A stretch of 64,000 nt of DNA from Brevibacillus brevis (GCF_022026395.1 NZ_CP041767.1:3628501-3692500), one strand, 5' to 3'; positions 1 to 9,323 are shown, numbered from the stretch's first letter. Notes: generated by a model not told the origin, from the letters alone. A program made the numbers and translations.

Positions 1-815
1 AGACGTGGGAAGCTGAACATTTGCTTGACGATGTCTTCTCCCAAACCTTCACCAGAAGTGGAACGCGTTACAATAATACCCGCTGCAGTCGAGATTAAGA
101 GCGCAGGAATTTGGCTCACCAATGCATCACCGACAGACATGGTAGTGAAACGAGAGGCAGACTCGGCAAAGCTCATATCGTGAATGAGCATCCCGATGAT
201 AAAACCACCGATAATATTTACGATAAAAATGATAATACCCGCGATGGCGTCCCCTTTTACGAATTTGCTGGCACCATCCATTGCTCCATAAAAGTCAGCT
301 TCGTTTTCAATCTTTTTTCTTCGTACACGTGCTTCTGCTTCTGTGATCATTCCTGCATTTAGATCCGCGTCGATACTCATCTGTTTACCAGGCATCGCAT
401 CGAGCGTAAAACGTGCTGCTACCTCAGCGACACGCTCAGAACCTTTGGTGATTACGATAAACTGAATGATGATCAAGATCAAAAACACAACGAAACCGAC
501 GACTTGATTACCACCGACTACAAAGCTACCGAACGTTTCAATAACTTTACCGCCTTCACCGTGCGATAGAATATTTCTCGTCGTCGACACGTTCAAGGCC
601 AGTCGAAAAAGTGTTGTAATAAGCAAAACCGTCGGAAAGATCGAGAATTCCAAAGTTTCTTTTGTATACATCGACACAAGCAAGATGGTCAATGCAAGGG
701 AGATATTCAAAATCAACAGCAAATCAAGAAGCGCTGAAGGAAGTGGGATTACCATCATGACAACAATGCTTATGACAAAAAGGATCGTACCAACTTCTTT
801 AAATTTGAATCCCAC
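1..815 (-). CDS. flhA: Flagellar export gate protein FlhA (N-terminal part, cut by window edge)
   Basis: This is the first ~271 residues of FlhA, the large membrane protein of the flagellar type III export gate; its C-terminal cytoplasmic substrate-docking domain lies beyond the window. The start is a GTG at 815, preceded by a strong GGAGG eight bases upstream and opening [14 protein letters not shown]. Several hydrophobic segments ([20 protein letters not shown] and later stretches) and the conserved [14 protein letters not shown] motif of the FHIPEP family are visible. It follows flhB by 18 bases as the last operon gene in view. The family assignment is secure; only the 5' part can be judged. 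Confidence 0.93.
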   Translation of the reverse strand, partial: MGFKFKEVGTILFVISIVVMMVIPLPSALLDLLLILNISLALTILLVSMYTKETLEFSIFPTVLLITTLFRLALNVSTTRNILSHGEGGKVIETFGSFVVGGNQVVGFVVFLILIIIQFIVITKGSERVAEVAARFTLDAMPGKQMSIDADLNAGMITEAEARVRRKKIENEADFYGAMDGASKFVKGDAIAGIIIFIVNIIGGFIIGMLIHDMSFAESASRFTTMSVGDALVSQIPALLISTAAGIIVTRSTSGEGLGEDIVKQMFSFPR

Positions 816-833
816 TGGTTATCCTCCTTCCAT

Positions 834-1931
834 TTATTTCACTTTCCCTTGCAGCTTGTAGACGTACGCGAGAACTTCCGCGACCGCTTTAAACATCTCT
901 TCGGGAATTTGTTGCCCAACTTCAACTTGACTATAGAGAGCCCGGGCCAAGGGCTTGTTTTCCATGGTAACGATACGATGCTTTTTCGCTACTTCCCTTA
1001 TTTTTAACGCTAGATAGTCTTGCCCTTTGGCGATTACCGTCGGTGCACTCATCGCACTCGCGTCATAGCGAACGGCAACAGCAAAGTGAGTCGGGTTCGT
1101 AATAATGACATCCGCTTTGGGAAGCTCCTGCATCATACGGCGAATGGCCATGCTTCTTTGCCGTTCACGAATCTTCCCTTTGATGAGCGGATCACCTTCC
1201 GCTTGCTTATGCTCGTCCTTGAGATCCTGCTTAGACATCCGCAGATTCTTTTCATGCTCATAGCGCTGATAGGCGTAGTCCAGGACCGCAAGAATGAAAA
1301 GCAATAACCCGAGATAGATTCCCAGCTTTGTCACCTCTTCGGCAGTAAACGATAAGACTGCTCCGAGAGACAATAAGGAAAGCTGTACAACTTGTTCCTT
1401 TGCATTCCACAAAATGACGTACGCGACGTAAATGCCTGCGCTTATTTTTAATAAAGATTTCAGTAGCTCTACGAGCGAGCGTAAGGAAAAAATTCGTTTT
1501 GCCCCTTTAATCGGATCGATCTTTTCCAGCTTCATTTGAAGGGGTTCTGTACTAATTAGCCAGCCTACCTGCATGTAGTTCACCGCAAATGCGATAAGAA
1601 AACTCAAGCCCAAGATAGGTCCTACAATTTTTATCGCTTCAAATGCAAGCTGCATTACGATGACTTTTAAATTTTCTTCATTTACTTGCCACGTGGTATA
1701 TGTAATCAATGACTCCCGCATCAAATCTTGAAAGGTGCCTAGCATGGTAGAGCCAAGCATCATTAGCAGAAAGAAAAATGCTGTCAAAGATAGGGCTGGG
1801 GAAAGATCCTGACTTTTCGCGACTTGCCCTTTTTTTCGTGCATCTTGCTTTTTCTTGGGCGTAGCTTTTTCTGTCTTTTCCCCATTAAAAAATTGAAGAT
1901 CTACTTGATAGGAAAGCCTCAATTGATTCAT
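834..1931 (-). CDS. flhB: Flagellar export switch protein FlhB
   Basis: FlhB (365 aa) is the export-gate protein that changes specificity from rod/hook to filament substrates. The N-terminus carries the family hallmark GEKTEKATPKKKQDARKKGQ, followed by four hydrophobic segments up to about residue 215 and a cytoplasmic tail. The autocleavage motif NPTH is intact at about residues 279-282 (ITNPTHFAVAV), so normal self-processing is expected. The ATG has a GGAGG Shine-Dalgarno and overlaps the end of fliR by four bases, implying translational coupling. A paralogue of only the cytoplasmic tail lies at 46763-47056. Confidence 0.95.
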   Translation of the reverse strand: MNQLRLSYQVDLQFFNGEKTEKATPKKKQDARKKGQVAKSQDLSPALSLTAFFFLLMMLGSTMLGTFQDLMRESLITYTTWQVNEENLKVIVMQLAFEAIKIVGPILGLSFLIAFAVNYMQVGWLISTEPLQMKLEKIDPIKGAKRIFSLRSLVELLKSLLKISAGIYVAYVILWNAKEQVVQLSLLSLGAVLSFTAEEVTKLGIYLGLLLFILAVLDYAYQRYEHEKNLRMSKQDLKDEHKQAEGDPLIKGKIRERQRSMAIRRMMQELPKADVIITNPTHFAVAVRYDASAMSAPTVIAKGQDYLALKIREVAKKHRIVTMENKPLARALYSQVEVGQQIPEEMFKAVAEVLAYVYKLQGKVK

Positions 1932-2710
1932 GGTGATCCTCCGAGCGATTTCATCATTTCTGCAAGTGCCCGGAACATGTTTCCAAACAATCCGTTCAGG
2001 GTCAGCAAGAACGCAGGCATCACCACAATAAGCAGTAAAAAGCCGGCAAGCAGTTTAATGGGCAAACCCACCACAAAGATATTAAACTGCGGGACAGATT
2101 TGGCGATAATACCAAGAGAGAGATCAACCAGAAACAATGCAACGACGATCGGTGCCGCAATCATAAACGCACTCGTAAACATCGTTTGAAATGTTTTTAC
2201 TGCTGTCATCATGACGTTTTCGCTTCCGAAAGCCGCCCACATGATGTCCACGGGTATAACCTGGTAACTGCTTATCACACCTCGTATCAGCATGTGATGT
2301 CCGTCAATACTGAAAAAGTACAGGACAGCGAGAATGTTTTTGAAGTTACCTGTTATCGGGATATATGCACCCGTTTTGGGATCAATCACGTTTGCCATTG
2401 CGAGACCCATCTGCATGTCCATCAGTCCGCCGGCAACCTGAATGGCGACAAACATCATTTCACATATGTATCCAAGAATGACACCAACAAGCGCTTCCTT
2501 CATGATATACAGAATAAAAGTCAAATCCATTGGAATCTCGCCTTGTACCGGCAAGGATTGAAAACTAATGACGGCAATGATAAATGCGAGACCGATTTTA
2601 AACTGATTCGGTACACCACGAATGGAAAAGAACGGAGCCGTTACAAAAAAGGCACTCATTCGGACAAAAACAAGCAAGAATACGGGCAGATACATTAGAA
2701 AAAGATTCAT
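1928..2710 (-). CDS. fliR: Flagellar export gate protein FliR
   Basis: FliR (260 aa) is an integral membrane subunit of the export-gate core built with FliP and FliQ. The sequence is almost wholly hydrophobic with the typical central GLMDMQMGLAMANVIDP region and hydrophobic C-terminus. It starts three bases after fliQ and overlaps flhB by four bases. No good ribosome-binding site precedes the ATG (only GGGTAGCGT), so its translation probably depends on coupling to fliQ. Length and position match Bacillus FliR. Confidence 0.94.
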   Translation of the reverse strand: MNLFLMYLPVFLLVFVRMSAFFVTAPFFSIRGVPNQFKIGLAFIIAVISFQSLPVQGEIPMDLTFILYIMKEALVGVILGYICEMMFVAIQVAGGLMDMQMGLAMANVIDPKTGAYIPITGNFKNILAVLYFFSIDGHHMLIRGVISSYQVIPVDIMWAAFGSENVMMTAVKTFQTMFTSAFMIAAPIVVALFLVDLSLGIIAKSVPQFNIFVVGLPIKLLAGFLLLIVVMPAFLLTLNGLFGNMFRALAEMMKSLGGSP

Positions 2711-2713
2711 ACG

Positions 2714-2983
2714 CTACCCAACAAAACGATGAAGGTTACCGAAAATCCCCATCGTAAAATCAAGCAGTACCCGGAGCATCCATGGACCAGCAGCCAAGAT
2801 CACGACAAATACGGCCACGATCTTTGGAATGAAAGCGAGTGTCTGCTCCTGAATTTGTGTCGTTGCCTGAAAGACACTGACCATCAAACCGACCAGCAAG
2901 GCGACCCCAAGTGCGGGTGCCGAAATCAGCAGGATGGTATAAACAGAGCTCTGGGCAATTTGCATAAGTAATTCTTGTGTCAT
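2714..2983 (-). CDS. fliQ: Flagellar export gate protein FliQ
   Basis: FliQ (89 aa) is a small gate subunit with two transmembrane helices (ILLISAPALGVALLVGLMVS and a second from about residue 50). The motif SVFQATTQIQEQTLAFIPK between the helices is the FliQ family signature. The start is an ATG with AGGAGG upstream. A shorter open frame on the same strand in this interval is an out-of-frame shadow. It sits between fliP and fliR as in all Bacillus-type operons. Confidence 0.95.
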   Translation of the reverse strand: MTQELLMQIAQSSVYTILLISAPALGVALLVGLMVSVFQATTQIQEQTLAFIPKIVAVFVVILAAGPWMLRVLLDFTMGIFGNLHRFVG

Positions 2984-3013
2984 GCTCTACCTCCTGAGGC
3001 ATTCGGAATGTCG

Positions 3014-3775
3014 CTAAAAACTGGTCAAAAGTGATTTCACAATGAGATACCAGCCGTCCACCATGATGAACAATAGAATCTTAAACGGCAATGAAATCAT
3101 AACCGGCGGTAACATCATCATCCCCATCCCCATCAAAATACTGGAGACGATCATATCAATTACGAGAAATGGAATGAATATCATAAAGCCGATCTGAAAA
3201 GCCGTCTTCAATTCACTAATGGCAAAAGCAGGTACCAATGCATTCAACGGAATATCTTGGATTGATTTTGGTCGTTCGGCTTTTGTGTATTCCAGAAAAA
3301 GTGCTAAATCTTTTTCACGCGTCTGCTTTGCCATAAATTCCTTAAAGGGTATGACCGCTGCGTCTAATGCCTGCTGTTGCGTTAGCTTTCCTTGCATAAA
3401 TGGCTGCACGGCTGTTTCGTTTACTTGTCCGAGTGTCGGAGCCATTATGAAAAATGTCATAAATAACGCAAGGGCAATCAATACCTGATTCGGTGGCATT
3501 TGCTGAGTTGCCAATGCATTTCGCACAAAAGACAAGACAATGATAATTCGCGCAAAACTGGTCATTAAAAGCAAAATCGCTGGAGCTACAGATAATACTG
3601 TCAAAATCAGTAACAGCTGAATGGCCGTCGATGTCTCCTGCGGAGTTCCTGTTCCGCCGCCTATCTTCAAATCAATACTCGGAACAAGCGGTGTCCCCGC
3701 TGGCGCCGCCATGACCATATCAGGTACGGATAGCAACACTGCGACAAGCATCAGCACCTGCAAAAAATATTTCAT
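3014..3775 (-). CDS. fliP: Flagellar export gate protein FliP
   Basis: FliP (253 aa from this start) is the main gate-forming protein. I chose the ATG at 3775 (MKYFLQVLMLVAVLLSVPDM), which opens a cleavable signal peptide typical of FliP and overlaps the fliO stop in an ATGA arrangement; a longer reading upstream would lie inside fliO. Conserved blocks include LTVLSVAPAILLLMTSFARI, RNALATQQMPPNQVLIALAL and the C-terminal GMGMMMLPPVMISLPFK. Order fliO-fliP-fliQ-fliR is preserved. Confidence 0.95.
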   Translation of the reverse strand: MKYFLQVLMLVAVLLSVPDMVMAAPAGTPLVPSIDLKIGGGTGTPQETSTAIQLLLILTVLSVAPAILLLMTSFARIIIVLSFVRNALATQQMPPNQVLIALALFMTFFIMAPTLGQVNETAVQPFMQGKLTQQQALDAAVIPFKEFMAKQTREKDLALFLEYTKAERPKSIQDIPLNALVPAFAISELKTAFQIGFMIFIPFLVIDMIVSSILMGMGMMMLPPVMISLPFKILLFIMVDGWYLIVKSLLTSF

Positions 3776-4452
3776 TTTTGGTCCCCTCTGTCCTGAGCTT
3801 GCTCTTTCTTCCAATGTTCTGTTTGGTTTGGACGATTTCTCAAGTCGTTCCATTGACCTTGCAACAGATCTTGAAAGCTTTTCCCGTCCATGTCAGAAGA
3901 AAACAAGATTTCTTCTTCCGCCTGCTTTTTCTTACCGAACGGGAGCCATTCTAGCGAGAATGGGCTTTTCATCGGTTTGATCTCAGCGTCAGCCAAGATC
4001 ACATCTACCTCTTCACCCGGTTCGATCCTACGAAGCAATTGAACGTTTTCTCCTACTCCCACGATGTACAATGACTCGCCGATCATAACAACCTGCAGTG
4101 TTTTGCCATTGCCAAGCGCAGTAGCGCTAATCACTTTAATCGGTCCATGACTTTGAGCCCCTTGACGTCGACCAAGAAAACGAAGCAATAAAAAGATCAA
4201 TACTGCAATAAAGCCAAGCGAAAAAATGACTTGAACCAGATACCCGATCATACTTCCTGTTCCGCTGCCCGGAATGGCCGCCGGCTGTTCACTGCCGGCG
4301 GGCGCATTGCTAGTTGGCACTTTTCCCTGGTTGTACGCATCCGCTACTGAACCTTCCGCAAAAACGGTACTCGGCAGGGAGGAGACGAAAAGCAACAGGA
4401 TCAGACTGAAGGCTAAAATGAGTCTTGCCCCTGCATTCCGGATCATCATCAT
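3772..4452 (-). CDS. fliO: Flagellar biosynthesis protein FliO/FliZ
   Basis: FliO (about 226 aa) is a single-pass membrane protein that helps FliP assemble into the export gate. The chosen start is an ATG that overlaps the cheY stop (TAATG); two more ATGs follow directly and could serve instead. It begins with a signal sequence (LILAFSLILLLFVSSLPSTV), has a second hydrophobic helix near residues 80-100 (LVQVIFSLGFIAVLIFLLLR), then a basic cytoplasmic segment with the KVISATALGNGKTLQVVMIG motif of FliO. The upstream reading into cheY was rejected as out of context. Identity rests on motif, topology and position. Confidence 0.88.
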   Translation of the reverse strand: MMMIRNAGARLILAFSLILLLFVSSLPSTVFAEGSVADAYNQGKVPTSNAPAGSEQPAAIPGSGTGSMIGYLVQVIFSLGFIAVLIFLLLRFLGRRQGAQSHGPIKVISATALGNGKTLQVVMIGESLYIVGVGENVQLLRRIEPGEEVDVILADAEIKPMKSPFSLEWLPFGKKKQAEEEILFSSDMDGKSFQDLLQGQWNDLRNRPNQTEHWKKEQAQDRGDQK

Positions 4453-4814
4453 TAGCTCATTGTCTTTTTGATCGCTTCCAGAACGCGATCTGCCTGGAAT
4501 GGTTTTACGATGAAGTCTTTTGCGCCCGCCTGGATCGCATCGATTACCATCGCTTGTTGTCCCATCGCAGAGCACATGATCACGCGCGCGTTAGGATCCA
4601 ACTTTTTAATTTCTTTCAATGCAGAAATTCCATCCATCTCTGGCATGGTAATATCCATGGTTACCAGATCAGGTCCCAATTCTTTGTACTTTTCAACTGC
4701 TTGTGCACCGTCACTTGCTTCCCCTACGACGCTGTACCCGTTTTTCGAAAGAATTTCCTTGATCATCATACGCATGAATGCTGCATCGTCGACGATTAAA
4801 ACTTTGTTAGACAT
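4452..4814 (-). CDS. cheY: Chemotaxis response regulator CheY
   Basis: CheY (120 aa) is the single-domain receiver that binds FliM/FliY at the motor when phosphorylated. Acidic pocket D9-D10, phospho-acceptor Asp54 (VTMDITMP) and the conserved Lys in IVKPFQ near residue 104 are all present. The start at 4814 (MSNKVLIVDD) has GGGAGGAG correctly spaced; an upstream ATG lacks support. It lies between fliY and fliO, as in Bacillus, so the response regulator is made together with its switch target. Confidence 0.95.
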   Translation of the reverse strand: MSNKVLIVDDAAFMRMMIKEILSKNGYSVVGEASDGAQAVEKYKELGPDLVTMDITMPEMDGISALKEIKKLDPNARVIMCSAMGQQAMVIDAIQAGAKDFIVKPFQADRVLEAIKKTMS

Positions 4815-4850
4815 GAATAGCTCCTCCCTAATGCTTCCCACTTGATTGGT

Positions 4851-6218
4851 TTATTGTAATTTTTGAACACGATCTATCTGACTGATGATGTCTGTAACAC
4901 GAACCCCAAAGTTCTCATCAATGACGACTACCTCGCCCTTGGCAATTAGTTTGTTGTTCACCAAAATGTCTACATGCTCACCTGCCAGCTTGTCCAACTG
5001 TATAATCGATCCAGCGGACAAGTCAAGGATTTCTCTAATAAGCTTTTTCGTACGTCCTAACTCAACTGTTACTTGTAATGGAATATCGTGAAGCAAGTTC
5101 AAATTCTGTATGTCTCCTGTATACATAGGAGCACCTCCAAGCGGAGCAAATTGTGCTGGTACTACATTCGCCTGACTAGCGGCAGGACCTCCGAAATGCT
5201 GTGGTGTTGGCGGAGCCATTGGAGGCTGCTGATACATTCCTGGGTACGGAGCGTAGCCAGGTGGCATCATTGGTTGTCCATACGCGTCAGGATACATCGG
5301 CGGCTGTCCTGGGTAGCCCATTGGCGGTGCGTAGCCCGGCGGCTGCTGATACATTGGCTGTTGCTGTGCCTGTGACGGCTGCGCTACAGGCGGTACATCG
5401 CTCTGTGGCTGTTCTTGCGCACTTGGCTGGATAGAAGGAGCCGACAGACCCATAGCAGGCAGAGAAGGCATCTCTATCTCATCTATGAGGGCCGCTGCTG
5501 CTTCTTCATCCCCTGCACCTCCAACCAGTCGATCAATCATCTTTTTCGCAAAGGAAAGAGGGAGAAGCTGCATAATATTGGAATCAATAAGTTCGCCATG
5601 TTCTCCTACCTTTAAGCGGAAAGATACTTTCACCAGAGGACTGTCATCATCAGAGAAGCTGTCTCCACCCTTGCCTTGCGCTAGATCCATTACATCGATG
5701 CCTGGTGGCGTAATATTAATGAACTGGTTGAAAATCGTCGACATGGACGTAGCAGCGGAGCCCATCATTTGATTCATTGCTTCCTGAACCGCGCTGATAT
5801 GAAGCTCAGACATTTCAGTGCTCGCTGGTCTACCATCACCGCCCATCATCAGATCCGCGATAACGGCAGCATCTTCCATGCGAATGACGAGCAGGTTAAT
5901 TCCTTTGAATCCATCTGTATATTCCACGTGGACAGCCACGTGAGGAATCGGAAATTCACTTTCCAATTCATCGACATTGACTACCGAAACAGTAGGGGTT
6001 GTAATATCTACCTTTTGACTTAACAAAGTAGATAACGCAGTAGCTGCGCTCCCAAAGGAGATATTACCAATTTCTCCGAGTGCATCCTGTTCAAACGGGG
6101 ACAGAAAATCGGCAACATCCTGGGTCACTGCCGATACAGCTTCCTCTTCGTCCTCAACCAAGTTGTTCGCACGTAACAGCGCGTCAATCTCGTCTTGAGA
6201 AAGCATATCTCTACTCAT
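4851..6218 (-). CDS. fliY: Flagellar switch protein and CheY-P phosphatase FliY
   Basis: FliY (455 aa) is the Gram-positive FliN counterpart with a CheC-type phosphatase domain. After an N-terminal segment (MLSQDEIDALL, shared with FliM and the likely CheY-P binding site), two CheC motifs appear (EIGNISFGSAATALSTLLSQ at ~45-65 and a second around EAMNQMMGSAATSM). A proline-, glutamine- and tyrosine-rich linker spans roughly residues 265-350, followed by the FliN/SpoA domain (LNLLHDIPLQVTVELGRTKK). The gene overlaps fliM by eight bases. The linker makes it longer than Bacillus subtilis FliY. Confidence 0.94.
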   Translation of the reverse strand: MSRDMLSQDEIDALLRANNLVEDEEEAVSAVTQDVADFLSPFEQDALGEIGNISFGSAATALSTLLSQKVDITTPTVSVVNVDELESEFPIPHVAVHVEYTDGFKGINLLVIRMEDAAVIADLMMGGDGRPASTEMSELHISAVQEAMNQMMGSAATSMSTIFNQFINITPPGIDVMDLAQGKGGDSFSDDDSPLVKVSFRLKVGEHGELIDSNIMQLLPLSFAKKMIDRLVGGAGDEEAAAALIDEIEMPSLPAMGLSAPSIQPSAQEQPQSDVPPVAQPSQAQQQPMYQQPPGYAPPMGYPGQPPMYPDAYGQPMMPPGYAPYPGMYQQPPMAPPTPQHFGGPAASQANVVPAQFAPLGGAPMYTGDIQNLNLLHDIPLQVTVELGRTKKLIREILDLSAGSIIQLDKLAGEHVDILVNNKLIAKGEVVVIDENFGVRVTDIISQIDRVQKLQ

Positions 6219-7206
6219 TTTGTTCCTCCCCCTCCTCTATGACTTCATCAATCTGTACGGCGACTCTTCCTTTATGTGTTCCTGGCTGACCCAAGAACTT
6301 TAAGTGGTCGCCCACTTTGACTTTCAGCTTGTTGTCGATCGATTGATCTAATTGAATGACATCGCCTTTTTGTAGCTGTAGGAAATCTCCTACTGTAATC
6401 GTAGCTGTTCCCATTTCAGCAACAATCGGCAATTTTGCAACTTTTACTCGCTCTTCTACACGCAGGCGCTCTTCTTCATCCCGCGTTTTCTTCTGTTTGG
6501 AGAACCAGTATTGTCCAGACAGCTTTGTCATGATTGGCTCCAGTACCACGTGAGGCAAACAGAGATTGATCATTCCTGTTGTATCGCCGATTTTGGTACT
6601 AAAAGAGATTACCACGACAATCTCATTAGGTGAGACGATCTGCATGAACTGTGGATTCATTTCCAAGCCTTCCTGATACGGGTCCAGTTCAATGATTTGC
6701 TTCCATGCCTCGTGGAAAGTATCCAGCGCTTTGCCGAATACGCGTTCCATCACCGTTGTTTCAATTTCCGTAAGGGCGCCCATTTTTTCCGGAATCGCCC
6801 CCTGTCCTCCCAGAAGTCGATCCAACATGGTATAGGCGATGTTTGGATTTACTTCCAAAACCATTCGTCCTTCCAGCGGAGGAGCTTCAAAGATGTTCAA
6901 GATAGTCATCTTGGGAATAGAACGTATAAATTCGTCATACGGCAATTGATCGACGGAGGCAACCGTAATTTGCACGAAGGTACGGAGCTGAGCTGAAAAA
7001 TACGTAGTCAACAGCCTCGCGTAGTTTTCATGGATTCGCGTTAAACCACGGATCTGATCTTTCGAGAATCGCAGGGCGCGTTTGAAATCATATACTTTGA
7101 CTTTACGCTCAGTTTCTTCCTTTTTCAGCTCGTTGGCATCCATTTCACCCGAAGATAGGGCGGCCAACAGCGCATCAATCTCACTCTGTGAGAGAACCTC
7201 GGCCAT
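6211..7206 (-). CDS. fliM: Flagellar motor switch protein FliM
   Basis: FliM (331 aa) is the C-ring protein that receives CheY-P and couples it to FliG. The N-terminal peptide LSQSEIDALLAAL is the CheY-binding motif; the middle domain carries the GGQGAIPEK region; the C-terminal SpoA domain begins near residue 250 (VKVAKLPIVAEMGTATITVG). The ATG has AAGGAGG upstream. It is followed without a gap by fliY. Confidence 0.95.
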   Translation of the reverse strand: MAEVLSQSEIDALLAALSSGEMDANELKKEETERKVKVYDFKRALRFSKDQIRGLTRIHENYARLLTTYFSAQLRTFVQITVASVDQLPYDEFIRSIPKMTILNIFEAPPLEGRMVLEVNPNIAYTMLDRLLGGQGAIPEKMGALTEIETTVMERVFGKALDTFHEAWKQIIELDPYQEGLEMNPQFMQIVSPNEIVVVISFSTKIGDTTGMINLCLPHVVLEPIMTKLSGQYWFSKQKKTRDEEERLRVEERVKVAKLPIVAEMGTATITVGDFLQLQKGDVIQLDQSIDNKLKVKVGDHLKFLGQPGTHKGRVAVQIDEVIEEGEEQNE

Positions 7207-7245
7207 ATGTCGTCACCTCCTTGCTATGTATACCATAATCGCTTC

Positions 7246-7701
7246 CTATGACAAGACGCGTTTGGTTGTCACTACTTGAACAATCTTACCTTCTTGCATC
7301 AGGGAGCTGATTTCATTCATGATTTTTGCTTCTAGCTTGTTCACACCTTCAGTCCCTTTTATGTCTTCTGGTGTCAACCCCGCCAATGTTTTAATAATCA
7401 CCTGATTGACTTGCGGCAAGCGCTGCTCCAACTCTGTTTTGGCAGCACTACTGTCAGCCGTAATGCTAAAGCGTACAATCATGTAATTATTCGTTAGCAA
7501 GTTCGTAGTAATTTCGCCAGTATCAACAGAGAACTCTTTCATTTCCTCTGCCGTGAGCGGCTTCACTTCTTGCTCTTCCGTCGTGGCTGTTTGGGCTGCC
7601 GGAGAGAGATAGGTTTGCCAGAGAACAAACGAGATCACTCCCAGTAGCGATATCGCGATGATAATGATTAGAGCCATGTTAAACAATCGATTTTGAAACA
7701 T
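7246..7701 (-). CDS. fliL: Flagellar basal body-associated protein FliL
   Basis: FliL (151 aa) is a single-pass inner-membrane protein that surrounds the stator. One transmembrane helix lies near residues 8-28 (LFNMALIIIIAISLLGVISF), followed by the extracytoplasmic domain with the family pattern NYMIVRFSITADSS and the end IVQVVTTKRVLS. The ATG has a GGGAGG site. It lies between swrD and fliM, as in Bacillus. Confidence 0.93.
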   Translation of the reverse strand: MFQNRLFNMALIIIIAISLLGVISFVLWQTYLSPAAQTATTEEQEVKPLTAEEMKEFSVDTGEITTNLLTNNYMIVRFSITADSSAAKTELEQRLPQVNQVIIKTLAGLTPEDIKGTEGVNKLEAKIMNEISSLMQEGKIVQVVTTKRVLS

Positions 7702-7716
7702 CGCTAATGCCTCCCG

Positions 7717-7938
7717 CTATTCATTTGAATCACCCGGCATTTTCGGTACAGATGTTGCCGGAGGAACATTATGATAAAAAGCCTGAACACGTTCAGCGAT
7801 GGATTCCACCGAATCCTTCACGATGTACTTTCTGTCGTTGAACAGCGTAATTACGCTATCCGGAGTTCCTTCAACAGTTTCAATGTGAGTGATGTTCAGA
7901 TAAAAAGTAGAACCGTTAAACCGCGTTAACTTAATCAT
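7717..7938 (-). CDS. swrD: Swarming motility protein SwrD (FlbD family)
   Basis: This 73-residue protein belongs to the FlbD/YlzI family. The pattern MIKLTRFNGSTFYLN, then the conserved HIETVEGTPDSVITL and NDRKYIVKDSVESI, identifies it. In Bacillus subtilis the protein at this position, SwrD, raises motor torque and is needed for swarming. A short Ser/Pro-rich tail ends it. The ATG has AAAGGAG eight bases upstream. Function is by homology and position. Confidence 0.9.
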   Translation of the reverse strand: MIKLTRFNGSTFYLNITHIETVEGTPDSVITLFNDRKYIVKDSVESIAERVQAFYHNVPPATSVPKMPGDSNE

Positions 7939-7958
7939 TGGCTGCTCCTTTCCGGATC

Positions 7959-7992
7959 AAGCTGGGGAAGGCTTAGAACACTTCCCCGGCTT
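7959..7992 (-). other. Intra-operon hairpin between flgE and swrD
   Basis: Arms AAGCCGGGGAAG and CTTCCCCAGCTT (minus strand) pair over twelve positions with one mismatch around a ten-base loop. There is no U-run after the stem, so it is probably an RNA stability or partial-attenuation element between the abundant hook transcript and downstream genes. The function is inferred. Confidence 0.45.
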
Positions 7993-8007
7993 TTCCGTTA
8001 AACGAAA

Positions 8008-8826
8008 TTATCGTTTCAGGTTCACCAGTTCTTCCAATACTGTGTCAGATGTCGTGATGATCCGTGAGTTTGCTTGGAAACCGCGTTGTGCCACGATCAT
8101 TTCTGTAAATTCTTCAGAAAGGTCAACGTTGGACATTTCCAGTTGTCCTGCGATGATGCTTACTTTTGCATCAGCTGGCGTTACTGGTGTCAAGGGGTCA
8201 TTATCATTCGCACCAGCGTTTACTGTGTTTTCGTAAAGATTGTTCCCAATCTTCTTCAAACCACCTGGGTTATTGAAGGTCATTATCCCAATGGTATTCG
8301 TAGAGTCTAATGCACCTGTTTCATCCACCGTTGTGATGACTCCGTCTTTTCCGATAGAGTAAGAAACAATCCCATCATTTTGGCTGATCTGAATGGCACC
8401 TGGATCAGTGTTCATGAGCTTCATCCCTTGGGAGTTCACCAGGTATCCGTCTGCATCACGTGTAAAGTTGCCTGCACGCGTATAATAGATCGTTGCCCCT
8501 TCATCCGGGCTTACCATAAAGAATCCATCGCCCTCGATAGAAAGGTCTGTTGGCAGGTTGGTTGTCATTGGACTACCAGCATTGAAGACGGTATCAACGG
8601 ATGCGATTGAAGCTCCTAGACCAATCTGAGTTGGGTTAGTTCCGCCCTTCCCACCAGCTGTAGGTGCCCCAGCCCCTTGAACGTTTTGGCTCAAAATATC
8701 TTGGAACATCACACGACCCTTTTTGAAGCCCACGGTGTTTACGTTCGCGATATTATTACCAATAACGTCCAACTTAGTTTGAAATCCACGCAAGCCTGAA
8801 ATACCTGAATACATAGATCGAAGCAT
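8008..8826 (-). CDS. flgE: Flagellar hook protein FlgE
   Basis: This 272-residue protein of the FlgE/FlgG/FlgF family starts with the rod/hook signature MLRSMYSGISGLRGFQTKLD and IGNNIANVNTVGFKK, and ends with the conserved SNVDLSEEFTEMIVAQRGFQ. Proteins of this length and position in Bacillus are the hook protein FlgE; shorter FlgG-like proteins lie elsewhere in the genome. The ATG is preceded by AAGGAGG. Naming it FlgE rather than FlgG rests on the operon context next to fliK and swrD. Confidence 0.88.
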   Translation of the reverse strand: MLRSMYSGISGLRGFQTKLDVIGNNIANVNTVGFKKGRVMFQDILSQNVQGAGAPTAGGKGGTNPTQIGLGASIASVDTVFNAGSPMTTNLPTDLSIEGDGFFMVSPDEGATIYYTRAGNFTRDADGYLVNSQGMKLMNTDPGAIQISQNDGIVSYSIGKDGVITTVDETGALDSTNTIGIMTFNNPGGLKKIGNNLYENTVNAGANDNDPLTPVTPADAKVSIIAGQLEMSNVDLSEEFTEMIVAQRGFQANSRIITTSDTVLEELVNLKR

Positions 8827-8927
8827 ACCTGCTTCCTCCTTTACCTTCTCATTTACAGCGGCTACCTCTGTCAGTCGGTAGCCGAATGGGCTTCCTCAAA
8901 AGGAGGTCCAGCCCAGTAAACAGCCAC

Positions 8928-9323
8928 CTACACGAATATGGCACTGTCAATGTTAGTAAATACGTTGTCTTTCATGCTGCCATCGTCTACAGCGGTAATA
9001 ATTTTCCGATTTACGATGCTCACGACGTAGGCCACATTATCCATCATAATGAGAGACTCTCTGGCGCCTTTGGCGGCTGCTTTTTCCACAGCGGATTCCA
9101 AACGCTCCATCTGTTGTCTTTCTAGCGTTATGCCCCGTTCCTGCAAGCGATTGACGGCATGCTGGCTAAAACTAAGTGGCTCCGCCTTTGTTACAGCGCC
9201 AATCGATTCCGTCAAATACTGCTGAAATAACGTGTTGTTTCCCGGAGCAGTTTGGGCAGTAGCTTTTGCGACGTGATTCGTTTTCGGAGGAAAATAGGGT
9301 TGCCCCACACGAATATGGTTCAT
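8928..9323 (-). CDS. Flagellar operon protein of the TIGR02530 type
   Basis: This 131-residue protein matches the small conserved protein found next to flgD and flgE in Firmicutes flagellar operons (TIGR02530 family, function not established). Conserved blocks are SFSQHAVNRLQERGI and the end YVVSIVNRKIITAVDDGSMK followed by FTNIDSAIFV. It has no signal peptide or membrane segment. The ATG has AAGGAGG. Here it directly follows fliK because flgD is not present between them. Confidence 0.85.
   Translation of the reverse strand: MNHIRVGQPYFPPKTNHVAKATAQTAPGNNTLFQQYLTESIGAVTKAEPLSFSQHAVNRLQERGITLERQQMERLESAVEKAAAKGARESLIMMDNVAYVVSIVNRKIITAVDDGSMKDNVFTNIDSAIFV

Noticed and set aside
2760..3002. 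Second minus-strand frame over fliQ
   Set aside because: It is an out-of-frame shadow of fliQ, with no membrane helices or family motifs.
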